NCBI GenBank assembly: GCA_947447815.1
Contig: CANFLJ010000097.1
Location: 1-7,250 of the forward strand
Origin: Chitinophagaceae bacterium
GTDB lineage: Bacteria; Bacteroidota; Bacteroidia; Chitinophagales; Chitinophagaceae
Direction: 5' to 3'
DNA: 7,250 bases
Shown: piece by piece, positions 1 through 5,182 of the stretch
Layout of the letters: every line of letters begins with the position of its first letter
Position numbering within the stretch: position 1 is the stretch's first letter
Made by a program: the position numbers and the translations under genes
Notes under the pieces: model-generated
What the model was told of the DNA's origin: nothing
The model's input: the letters and a program-made list of their open reading frames with translations, nothing else
Databases searched by the model: none

Positions 1-573
1 ATAGTACAATTGCGCGATGCTCTTGCTCTGGAAAAATATTAAGTTATTATAATCTGTAGTAATCTGCTGAGAAGTCCAGTTGCAGGAACCTGTTAATACC
101 CATTGATCTGTGGTATCTGGAGAATTAACATCAATAACAACAAATTTATTATGCATAATGCCGTAAGAGGAAGATGTAGGACTACCAATGGTATGGATTG
201 CAGTATCCAGCAATGTTAGACCCGTATTGGAAGAGCTACCATCATACACCCAACGAACTTTAACCCCTCTGTTTTTAGCATTATTTACAGCTGTTGCGTA
301 TTTACTAAGCGCATCACCTGATTTGGATACATAATTATACATAGCAATATCCAGCGTATATTTTGCCCTATTGATATAAGCAACTATTGTATCCGGAAAA
401 GATCCATTGAGGTAAACTGCATTTACTCCGGTAGACAATGCATTGTTGACAGGACGGTTGAAATAACATTTTATTTTGTTATTCTGGCTATAAGAATAAA
501 TACAAATAAAGAATGACAGCAACGTAACAAAAAAGAATTTGAAGATATAATTACCTTCAACTTTATAGCCCAT
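1..573 (-). CDS. Secreted phospholipase D-like (HKD) domain protein, partial at the C-terminus
   Basis: I translated this by hand on the minus strand: 191 codons from an ATG at 573-571 to the window edge with no stop, so the C-terminus is missing. The N-terminus looks like a signal peptide: a hydrophobic stretch at about residues 12-26 followed by a Ser/Gln-rich end near 27-31. After it comes a single PLDc_2-type fold: VYLNG near 53-57, a region with YTLDIAMYNY at 72-81, RGVKVRWVYDG at 102-112, then the HKD catalytic motif H141-x-K143-x4-D148 (MHNKFVVID) followed by the characteristic GSCNW at 162-166. Family members hydrolyse phosphodiester bonds in phospholipids or nucleic acids through the His; the substrate here cannot be told. 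Secretion suggests periplasmic or extracellular action. Bacteroidota homologues often continue into a sorting or lamin-tail domain, which would lie outside the window. It is divergent from nadC. The fold call is secure, the substrate is unknown. Confidence 0.88.
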   Translation of the reverse strand, partial: MGYKVEGNYIFKFFFVTLLSFFICIYSYSQNNKIKCYFNRPVNNALSTGVNAVYLNGSFPDTIVAYINRAKYTLDIAMYNYVSKSGDALSKYATAVNNAKNRGVKVRWVYDGSSSNTGLTLLDTAIHTIGSPTSSSYGIMHNKFVVIDVNSPDTTDQWVLTGSCNWTSQQITTDYNNLIFFQSKSIAQLYY

Positions 574-591
574 ATTATTAATTTTCGATAT

Positions 592-599
592 CAAATGTA
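592..599 (-). promoter_or_regulatory. Candidate -7 box (TAnnTTTG) for the PLD-like gene
   Basis: Read on the minus strand the sequence is TACATTTG, an exact match to the Bacteroidota sigma-ABfr -7 consensus TAnnTTTG, ending 18 bases before the ATG at 573. No TTG/TTTG -33 element stands at the usual distance, and the implied leader is only about a dozen bases, so this may be chance in AT-rich DNA. Confidence 0.3.
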
Positions 600-633
600 T
601 TAGAAAATCTTATCTCATATACTTTCGCAGCAA

Positions 634-661
634 TTTGAATGGATTGTTATGATTTATTTTG
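634..661 (+). promoter_or_regulatory. Candidate promoter for nadC
   Basis: A TTTG at 634-637 is followed after 16 bases by TTATTTTG at 654-661, which matches seven of eight positions of a TAnnTTTG -7 box counting the two free positions. Transcription would begin near 667 and leave a leader of about 50 bases before the nadC ATG. The spacing is slightly short of the usual range, so this is a suggestion only. Confidence 0.33.
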
Positions 662-716
662 CATACTATAAAATGGCTCTATAAAGCATAATTATATTAA
701 AAACTACAATTAATTA

Positions 717-1571
717 ATGGATATCAATAAGCTCAATCATTTAATAGAGGAAGCATTATCAGAAGATATAGGAGTAGGAGATTATTCTACTTTGTGTTGT
801 ATCCCGTCTGACAAAAAAGGTAAAGCTGTTTTAAAAATAAAACAAGATGGAATACTTGCAGGTGTAGCTGTTGCAAAACATATATTCTTACTGAAAGATA
901 AAGACGCCATATTCCATCAATACAAAAATGATGCGGATAAAATGAAAACCGGGGATATTGCTTTTGAAGTGGAAGCCAATATTCATACCATACTTCAGTG
1001 CGAAAGGCTGGTACTTAACTGTATGCAAAGAATGAGCGGCATTGCTACACTTACTGATCAGTTTACTACTAAAATAAGTAGCTATAAAACAAAGTTGCTT
1101 GATACCCGAAAGACTACTCCTAACTTTAGATTGCTGGAGAAAGAAGCAGTAAGAATAGGAGGAGGAACCAATCATCGTTTTGGCTTGTATGACATGATTA
1201 TGCTTAAAGATAATCATATAGATTTTTGTGGTGGACTGGAATCTGCCATCAACAAAGCTCATGAATATATTGTAGCCAACAAACTGGACTTAAAAATAGA
1301 AGTAGAAAGTAGAAATATTGAAGATGTAAAAACTATTTGCAGTATTGCTAAAGGTAAGGTTTTCAGAATTATGCTGGATAATTTTACTCCATCCGAAATA
1401 GTTGCCGCATTAAGTATTATTAATGGCGATTTTGAAACAGAAGCCAGTGGAGGCATAGGCTTACACAATATAGAAGAATATGCTGCTACTGGTGTAGATT
1501 ATATAAGTGTAGGAGGATTGATACATCAGGCACAGAGCCTTGATTTAAGTTTGAAGGCAGTTATTATTTAA
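717..1571 (+). CDS. nadC: Nicotinate-nucleotide pyrophosphorylase (carboxylating) / quinolinate phosphoribosyltransferase
   Basis: NadC (EC 2.4.2.19) makes nicotinate mononucleotide, CO2 and pyrophosphate from quinolinate and PRPP, the last step of de novo nicotinate mononucleotide synthesis in the cytosol. The 284-residue length matches the family (about 280-300). The N-terminal domain opens with EDIGVGDYSTL (residues 16-26). ERLVLNCMQRMSGIAT (96-111) is the conserved central helix. The barrel carries the active-site set: LDTRKTTP with R131, GGGTNHR with H153 and R154, MLKDNHI with K164, the acidic IEVES (194-198), MLDN with D221, EASGGI (242-247) and the phosphate-binding VGGL (265-268). 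All expected catalytic residues are present. The ATG at 717 follows an A/T-rich leader with no Shine-Dalgarno and starts the protein right at the conserved N-terminal motif. No nadA or nadB is adjacent in the window. yciH follows 94 bases downstream without an obvious terminator, so some read-through is possible. Confidence 0.97.
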   Translation: MDINKLNHLIEEALSEDIGVGDYSTLCCIPSDKKGKAVLKIKQDGILAGVAVAKHIFLLKDKDAIFHQYKNDADKMKTGDIAFEVEANIHTILQCERLVLNCMQRMSGIATLTDQFTTKISSYKTKLLDTRKTTPNFRLLEKEAVRIGGGTNHRFGLYDMIMLKDNHIDFCGGLESAINKAHEYIVANKLDLKIEVESRNIEDVKTICSIAKGKVFRIMLDNFTPSEIVAALSIINGDFETEASGGIGLHNIEEYAATGVDYISVGGLIHQAQSLDLSLKAVII

Positions 1572-1573
1572 AC

Positions 1574-1588
1574 GTATTAGAGTAATAC
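1574..1588. repeat. Short perfect inverted repeat just after nadC
   Basis: GTATTA, a three-base GAG centre, then TAATAC: 6-bp arms starting two bases after the nadC stop. As RNA it gives a small hairpin. It is not followed by a T-run, so it is not a standard terminator. It could protect the 3' end of the nadC message or be chance. Confidence 0.4.
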
Positions 1589-1589
1589 T

Positions 1590-1624
1590 TCGTGAGTCGT
1601 GATAAATACATCGTGAGTCGTGAG
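1590..1624. repeat. Degenerate heptamer array TCGTGAG upstream of yciH
   Basis: Four 7-bp words sit in one continuous register: TCGTGAG (1590-1596), TCGTGAT (1597-1603), a non-matching heptamer AAATACA (1604-1610), then TCGTGAG twice (1611-1617 and 1618-1624). Put differently, a 13-bp direct repeat recurs 21 bp apart, two helical turns. It lies 42 bases before the yciH start. It is GC-richer than its surroundings. I do not recognise a named repeat family. Function is unknown; regulatory binding or a scar of a repeat-bracketed unit are both possible. Confidence 0.75.
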
Positions 1625-1665
1625 GGATAACAATACAATAATTAGATTTATATAAACCTATTTAA

Positions 1666-2016
1666 ATGAGTAAAAAGAACATTTCGGATAAGTTTGGATT
1701 TGTGTTTAGCACCGATCCAAACTTTAATTTTAATAAAGAAGAAGATGAAATTCAAGATACCCTTACTCCAGAGAAACAAGTACTAAGAATAAAGCTTGAC
1801 ACCAGAATAAAAGGCGGCAAAACAGCTACTATTGTAGATGGTTTTAAAGGCAAAGAAGAAGACTTGGAAGATTTAGCAAAGAAACTAAAAAATCATTGTG
1901 GCACAGGTGGCTCCGTAAAAGAAGGAATAGCTATTATTCAGGGAGATAATCGTGAAAAGATTGTTGCATGGCTTTTAAAGAATGGTTATAAGAATACCAA
2001 GAAAGCGGGGGGATAA
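1666..2016 (+). CDS. yciH: SUI1/eIF1-family translation factor (YciH-like)
   Basis: A 116-residue protein whose C-terminal two thirds is a SUI1 (eIF1) domain. The family marks are visible in order: TRIKGGKTATIVDGF at 46-60, a charged helix EEDLEDLAKKLKNH at 64-77, the signature CGTGGSVKEG at 78-87, IQGD at 91-94 and the closing helix REKIVAWLLKNGY at 96-108. The first 35 residues are a variable acidic tail, as in many bacterial members. eIF1 controls start-codon selection in eukaryotes and archaea; bacterial YciH is thought to act on the ribosome or initiation under stress, but its job is not settled. The ATG at 1666 follows TATTTAA with no Shine-Dalgarno. The gene is flanked on both sides by short-period repeat arrays (heptamers upstream, octamers starting directly after the stop codon). 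It is probably a single-gene transcript or a tail of the nadC transcript. Confidence 0.93.
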   Translation: MSKKNISDKFGFVFSTDPNFNFNKEEDEIQDTLTPEKQVLRIKLDTRIKGGKTATIVDGFKGKEEDLEDLAKKLKNHCGTGGSVKEGIAIIQGDNREKIVAWLLKNGYKNTKKAGG

Positions 2017-2048
2017 TTAGCTGATTTGCTAATTAGCTAATTTGCTAA
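2017..2048. repeat. Octamer array TTWGCTRA, four tandem copies directly after yciH
   Basis: Four contiguous 8-bp words start at the base after the yciH stop codon: TTAGCTGA (2017-2024), TTTGCTAA (2025-2032), TTAGCTAA (2033-2040) and TTTGCTAA (2041-2048). The two word types alternate, giving a 16-bp higher period. Because AATTAGC and GCTAATT are complementary, the array can also fold into two 7-bp-stem hairpins (2015-2021 with 2028-2034, and 2031-2037 with 2044-2050), which might help end the yciH message although no T-run follows. Confidence 0.8.
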
Positions 2049-2062
2049 TTGAATACAAACAA

Positions 2063-2086
2063 TTCGTTAACCCGCTAATCCGTTAA
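2063..2086. repeat. Second octamer array YYCGYTAA, three tandem copies
   Basis: After a 14-bp break, three more contiguous 8-bp words follow: TTCGTTAA (2063-2070), CCCGCTAA (2071-2078) and TCCGTTAA (2079-2086). They fit the same overall pattern as the preceding array, YYNGYTRA, so both probably share an origin and have diverged by base substitution while keeping period and register within each block. No coding function; role unknown. Confidence 0.75.
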
Positions 2087-2091
2087 TTAAA

Positions 2092-2122
2092 TAAAAAAAG
2101 GCCTGAGGTAAAAACCACGGCC
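2092..2122 (-). terminator. Possible intrinsic terminator on the minus strand
   Basis: Read on the minus strand, GGCC is followed by GTGGT, TTTT, ACCTCA and GGCC, then seven T. The stem is imperfect: GGCC pairs with GGCC and GGT with ACC, with a small internal loop between. There is no annotated minus-strand gene just upstream, so it would have to end an unseen antisense or small RNA, or be chance. On the plus strand the same hairpin lacks a T-run. Confidence 0.3.
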
Positions 2123-2165
2123 CGTGTTTAATCCGTACCCTATGAAAACAAAACTTCAATTCGAA

Positions 2166-2195
2166 TTTTGAGAAGCTACATTTATATAATGTTTG
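2166..2195 (+). promoter_or_regulatory. Candidate promoter for the tatD-like gene
   Basis: TTTTG at 2166-2170 fits the Bacteroidota -33 element, and AATGTTTG at 2188-2195, 17 bases further, matches the TAnnTTTG -7 box except at its first base. Transcription would start near 2200 with a leader of about 50 bases. This reading competes with the terminator-like hairpin at 2195-2217, whose left arm would not be transcribed from this promoter. Confidence 0.4.
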
Positions 2196-2233
2196 CTTCG
2201 TATATATAAACGGAGGCTTTTATTTTTTATTTT
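2195..2233 (+). terminator. Terminator-like hairpin and T-rich run before the tatD-like gene
   Basis: GCTTCGT at 2195-2201 pairs with ACGGAGGC at 2210-2217 around an 8-base A/T loop, using one G-T pair and one bulged G. It is followed by a strongly T-rich run (2218-2233). This could end a transcript that covers the preceding intergenic region or reads out of yciH, or could attenuate a leader of the downstream gene. The stem is modest. Confidence 0.4.
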
Positions 2234-2250
2234 ACAAGCAAGAAAAAAAT

Positions 2251-3018
2251 ATGCATTTTATTGATACTCATACGCATCTCTATTCAGAAGAATTTCAAAA
2301 GGATATCGAAACAGTAATCGTACATGCTGAACAAAACGAAATACATAAATTTTTCTTACCTAATATTGATAGTACTGCCATTTCCGGTATGCTTTTACTG
2401 GAAGAAAAATTTCCAGGGAAATGTTATCCTATGATGGGTTTGCACCCTTGTTATGTGAAGGAGAATTTTCAATCAGAACTTACCATTGTAAAGGAATGGT
2501 TAGACAAAAGAGCCTTTGCAGCTATTGGCGAAATAGGGCTTGATTATTACTGGGATACTACCTTTAAAGAGGAACAAATGCATAGCTTTAAGTTGCAGAT
2601 GGAGTGGGCATTGATGTACGATTTACCCATTGTGATTCATAGTAGAAATGCCACAGCAGAAACTATAGCTACGGTAAGGCCTTTTGCAGAAAAAGGACTA
2701 AAAGGAATCTTCCATTGTTTTGGAGGAACAGTAGAGGAAGCAAACGAAATAACCGGAATGAATTTTCTATTGGGAATTGGTGGTGTATGTACTTACAAAA
2801 AAGCTGGATTAGATGAAGTACTTAAACATATAGATCTTAAGCATTTAGTATTAGAAACAGATGCCCCTTATCTTACTCCTGTACCCTATAGAGGCAAGAG
2901 AAACGAAAGCGCTTACATCAAAATAATTGCACAAAAAGTAGCAGAGATAAAAGGGTGTAGTTTAGAAGAAGTTGCCGAAGTAACAACTGCAAATGCCATG
3001 AATGTATTTAAGGTATAA
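2251..3018 (+). CDS. TatD-family metal-dependent hydrolase (putative DNase)
   Basis: A 255-residue protein of the usual TatD length (about 255-265) filling the whole amidohydrolase-like TIM barrel. The two-metal site is complete: H7 and H9 in FIDTHTHL, E94 in AIGEIGLDYY (91-100), H130 in PIVIHSR, H155 in GIFHCFGG (152-159) and D204 in LVLETDAPYL (199-208). The tail PYRGKRNES (212-220) is the typical loop, and the ending TTANAMNVF (245-253) is the family C-terminal helix. TatD proteins are magnesium-dependent 3'-5' exonucleases in the cytosol, linked to DNA repair and DNA breakdown; the family also contains D-aminoacyl-tRNA deacylase-like claims, so I leave the exact substrate open. The ATG at 2251 places the HxH motif at the expected position. 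It faces the GHL10 gene with only 8 bases between the two stop codons and no terminator there. Confidence 0.94.
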   Translation: MHFIDTHTHLYSEEFQKDIETVIVHAEQNEIHKFFLPNIDSTAISGMLLLEEKFPGKCYPMMGLHPCYVKENFQSELTIVKEWLDKRAFAAIGEIGLDYYWDTTFKEEQMHSFKLQMEWALMYDLPIVIHSRNATAETIATVRPFAEKGLKGIFHCFGGTVEEANEITGMNFLLGIGGVCTYKKAGLDEVLKHIDLKHLVLETDAPYLTPVPYRGKRNESAYIKIIAQKVAEIKGCSLEEVAEVTTANAMNVFKV

Positions 3019-3026
3019 TCATGGCT

Positions 3027-4499
3027 CTAATTCACCCTTATCCATTCGCTGAGATTGTTTCCTTCGCTGATAGTAGCAACAAATATTTTATCGCCTTCCA
3101 GACTATTCAAATCATTAAGATTTAAAACAGTCTTTTCTGTTTTATAAACAATCTTAATCATGGTAGCATAATCCAGTTTTTCTTCTACCAATGGAGAGAT
3201 ATCAAACACAGCATATCCTTTAATAGGCTGTTTTCCAAGATACGATAATGCCACTTTATCTTTCTCTAATTTAATGATAACGGGCACAGCAGGGCGAACA
3301 CTATCAATCCATGCCATAGGTGGCACTAATGCGGGTAATCTATAATAATTGGACTGAAGACTATCGTTCCACCCATTGGGGTTATTTTTAAATATTCCAG
3401 CACTAAAATAGGCGCTTCCATCAGTGGTGTAATAATCTCGTAGATGATTAATCTCATCAGGTAGTTCATTTTTATTTCTCCAGGCAATTTCTTTTCCTAC
3501 TCTTTCCAGTGTATGACCAATGTATAGCTGACGTCCATACGTATGATTATTCCACCATTGCAAAAGGGTATCATAATCGCATAATCTATGTCCTCTTTCC
3601 CAATATAATTGTGGAACTACATAATCAATCCAACCCCTTTTAAGCCACAATAATATATCGGCATATAAATCGTCATAGTTTGTTAGTCCTGCCTTCGTAT
3701 TGCTACCAGAAGTGTCCACACTTTTATTCCTCCATACACCAAAAGGACTGATACCAAATTTCATCCTAGGATTAATGCTTTTAATCGTAGTAGAAAGCAT
3801 ATTGATGATACTATCACAATTGCTCCTACGCCAATCCGCTTTCGATAAATTATTTCCATACAAAGCATATGCTTTGTTGTCTGGAATTTCCTTATTTCCT
3901 ACAGGGTATGGATAAAAGTAATCATCCATATGTATTGCATCTAAATTATATCTTTTTACAATGTCTGTAACAACTTCCTTAATAAAGTTTCTTGCTTGAG
4001 GTAATCCTGGATTAAAGTATTTCTTACCTGCATAATTAAAAAACCAATCAGGATGTTTATGTAAAATATGTTTTGGAGAGATAGACGAAGTTCCGAGATT
4101 AAAAACAGCTCTATATGGATTTAGCCATGCATGAAATTCCATATGTCGTTTATGCGTTTCCTCTACCATAAATGCAAGAGGGTCGTAATATGGAAAAGGA
4201 GCTTTGCCTTGATAGCCACTTAGGTATTCGCTCCAGGGTTCTAACTCAGATGGATAGAATGCATCAGCAACAGGTCTTATCTGTACTATTACCGCATTCA
4301 TTCCTATTGACTGCAATAAATTAAGTAGGGAAATAAACTCAGCTTTTTGTTCGTTGGTAGAAAGCCCTTTTTTGGTGGGCCAGTCAATGTTTTCGACAGT
4401 CGCTATCCAGGCAGCTCTAAATTCAAAAATAGGTGCATTCGATTGGGCTTTAACACCAAGAGTACAGAAACAAAAAAGTAAGATAAATATATTTCTCAT
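3027..4499 (-). CDS. Exported GHL10 (family 10-like, DUF187) glycosidase-like protein
   Basis: I start this at the ATG at 4499 (490 residues); a TTG eight codons upstream (4523) extends the frame but spoils a clean signal peptide. Residues 1-18 form a Sec signal: basic MRN, a hydrophobic core and a VKA cleavage site. The GHL10 barrel covers about 26-330, with FRAAWIATVENIDWP (27-41), VIVQIRP (70-76), FHAWLNPYR (122-130), DAIHMDDYFYP (187-197; the acidic pair is the likely catalytic region), GISPFGVW (249-256) and VPQLYW (295-300). Residues from about 400 look like a small beta-sandwich domain. The family includes Bacillus YngK and E. coli DigH, the latter a glycosidase acting on peptidoglycan glycans stripped of peptides, so a cell-wall or exopolysaccharide substrate in the periplasm is the reasonable inference. 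The MarR regulator gene lies 42 bases upstream on the same strand. The substrate is not proven. Confidence 0.92.
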   Translation of the reverse strand: MRNIFILLFCFCTLGVKAQSNAPIFEFRAAWIATVENIDWPTKKGLSTNEQKAEFISLLNLLQSIGMNAVIVQIRPVADAFYPSELEPWSEYLSGYQGKAPFPYYDPLAFMVEETHKRHMEFHAWLNPYRAVFNLGTSSISPKHILHKHPDWFFNYAGKKYFNPGLPQARNFIKEVVTDIVKRYNLDAIHMDDYFYPYPVGNKEIPDNKAYALYGNNLSKADWRRSNCDSIINMLSTTIKSINPRMKFGISPFGVWRNKSVDTSGSNTKAGLTNYDDLYADILLWLKRGWIDYVVPQLYWERGHRLCDYDTLLQWWNNHTYGRQLYIGHTLERVGKEIAWRNKNELPDEINHLRDYYTTDGSAYFSAGIFKNNPNGWNDSLQSNYYRLPALVPPMAWIDSVRPAVPVIIKLEKDKVALSYLGKQPIKGYAVFDISPLVEEKLDYATMIKIVYKTEKTVLNLNDLNSLEGDKIFVATISEGNNLSEWIRVN

Positions 4500-4541
4500 G
4501 TCAGATATGGCAAATAACGACAAAAGATTTGTTTTATTGCG

Positions 4542-5000
4542 CTATACATTACTATCTCGCATTTTATCCAGCAAAGTATTCAGTCTTTCCGCTTCTTTTA
4601 TTGTGATATTAGAAAATATTTTCTCAAACTCTACATTCAACCCTTCCATGCTTTCCAGCAACTGCAGCCCTGCTAACGATATGGTAACATCTACCAGTCT
4701 TCTGTCTTTTTGTGATTCAATTTTAGTTACCAGGCCTTTCAGTATCATGCGTTGTACTATTCTGCTGGCATCACTCATCTGATCGAGCATCCTTGCTTTT
4801 ATATCTATAATAGATAATGGGTTCTTGCTACCCCTTAGAATTCTAAGAATATTATATTGGTGAGGGGTAATATCGTACTCGGCAAGTAAATTTTTTACTT
4901 TTCCTACCACCCAACTATTGGTGTATTGTATATTAACGACTGCCTTCTGGTACTCGCTTTTAAATGGTTTGGTCTGATTAATATCTTTCTGGATACTCAC
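4542..5000 (-). CDS. MarR-family transcriptional regulator
   Basis: A 152-residue winged-helix protein of normal MarR size. An N-terminal helix (about 12-40) is followed by ITPHQYNILRIL (44-55), the helix-turn-helix (about 62-90, with the recognition helix near MSDASRIVQRMILKGLV) and the wing carrying the conserved D99-R100-R101 (KDRRLVDVTIS, 98-108). C-terminal helices (about 110-150) would form the dimer interface. The start is GTG at 5000; there is no in-frame ATG before residue 71, and the upstream frame reaches a stop without another good start. MarR proteins are cytosolic dimers that usually repress their own and neighbouring genes and let go on binding a small ligand. The glycosidase-like gene follows after 42 bases on the same strand, so the two probably form one operon. 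A -7 box and palindromes stand just upstream of the start. Confidence 0.92.
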   Translation of the reverse strand: MSIQKDINQTKPFKSEYQKAVVNIQYTNSWVVGKVKNLLAEYDITPHQYNILRILRGSKNPLSIIDIKARMLDQMSDASRIVQRMILKGLVTKIESQKDRRLVDVTISLAGLQLLESMEGLNVEFEKIFSNITIKEAERLNTLLDKMRDSNV

Positions 5001-5005
5001 AAACG

Positions 5006-5013
5006 CAAAGTTA
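5006..5013 (-). promoter_or_regulatory. Perfect -7 box (TAACTTTG) just before the marR GTG
   Basis: On the minus strand the bases read TAACTTTG, an exact TAnnTTTG box, ending five bases before the GTG at 5000. At the usual distance transcription would start at or within a base or two of the GTG itself, so the transcript would be leaderless or nearly so. No TTG -33 element is present at the normal spacing; only a T-run (5031-5036 as A on the plus strand) stands there. Confidence 0.5.
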
Positions 5014-5015
5014 TT

Positions 5016-5030
5016 ATGCTTATTAAGTAT
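5016..5030. promoter_or_regulatory. Imperfect palindrome overlapping the marR promoter (candidate operator)
   Basis: A 15-bp inverted repeat centred on T5023: ATgCTTA, T, TAAGtAT, with one mismatched pair (5018/5028). It lies directly upstream of the -7 box, where a repressor would block polymerase, and its length and A/T character are typical of MarR operators. Autoregulation is an inference. Confidence 0.42.
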
Positions 5031-5090
5031 AAAAAATGTGATAGGTTAGTTCGTGTAATGATATTCGTCAGTAAATGAGCTATATAGATA

Positions 5091-5107
5091 GAATATGATT
5101 CATATTC
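5091..5107. promoter_or_regulatory. Perfect 17-bp palindrome (candidate operator) upstream of marR
   Basis: GAATATGA at 5091-5098 and TCATATTC at 5100-5107 are exact reverse complements around a single T. The centre is too short for a stable RNA hairpin, which favours a DNA site for a dimeric protein. It lies about 90 bases upstream of the MarR start and about 20 bases downstream of the pnt terminator, in a gap with no other gene. The binding protein could be this MarR or another regulator. Confidence 0.55.
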
Positions 5108-5127
5108 ATTCGTTTCTGCCTATAAAA

Positions 5128-5162
5128 CTAAAAAGCTGCTATAAGTTATAGCAGCTTTTTAG
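5128..5162 (-). terminator. Intrinsic terminator of the pnt operon
   Basis: Two 17-base arms, 5128-5144 and 5146-5162, are perfectly complementary around one G. The core GCTGCTATAA / TTATAGCAGC is flanked by A5 on one side and T5 on the other, so it can act in both directions. It begins 20 bases after the pntB stop codon and ends the minus-strand pnt transcript. In RNA the loop would be the central few bases opened to about four or five. Confidence 0.9.
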
Positions 5163-5182
5163 CAAGTTATTATCGATTAAGA

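Larger units (their letters stand above)
574..716. other. Divergent intergenic region between the PLD-like gene and nadC
   Basis: These 143 AT-rich bases separate two divergent start codons. I see no gene or RNA in them. They hold one candidate -7 box for each direction, listed separately. There is no Shine-Dalgarno sequence before either start, as is usual in Bacteroidota. Confidence 0.6.
2017..2250. other. Gene-free region between yciH and the tatD-like gene
   Basis: About 230 bases without a convincing protein gene. From left to right it holds the two octamer arrays, an A-run followed by a GGCC-ended hairpin (2100-2122), a nine-codon ATG frame (2142-2171), a promoter-like pair (2166-2195) and a hairpin followed by a T-rich run (2195-2233). 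The density of structure hints at a small RNA or a structured leader for tatD, but I recognise no named RNA family. Confidence 0.5.

Noticed and set aside
620..627. TACTTTCG as the nadC -7 box
   Set aside because: One mismatch at a key position and no TTG at the right distance upstream; the candidate at 634-661 is better placed.
888..1262. Minus-strand open frame of 124 codons
   Set aside because: Lies wholly opposite nadC, whose catalytic motifs are intact in this stretch; the translation shows no domain and is Ser/Phe-rich as antisense frames are.
1259..1468. Minus-strand open frame of 69 codons
   Set aside because: Antisense shadow of nadC with no recognisable motif or promoter.
1590..2086. 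CRISPR array
   Set aside because: The repeats are 7-8 bp, contiguous and degenerate, with no 25-40 bp repeats or unique spacers.
2142..2171. Nine-codon frame MKTKLQFEF as a real leader peptide gene
   Set aside because: Too short to separate from chance; no runs of regulatory codons and no known leader peptide match. Kept only as part of a finding.
3700..3915. Plus-strand open frame of 71 codons with a hydrophobic look
   Set aside because: Sits opposite the catalytic region of the GHL10 gene; hydrophobicity arises from the complement of charged codons.
4500..4523. TTG start extending the GHL10 protein by eight residues
   Set aside because: It would put extra residues before a canonical signal peptide that begins exactly at the ATG at 4499.
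4354..4782. Plus-strand open frame of 142 codons spanning two genes
   Set aside because: Covers the start of the GHL10 gene and half of marR in antisense; both of those have clear family motifs.
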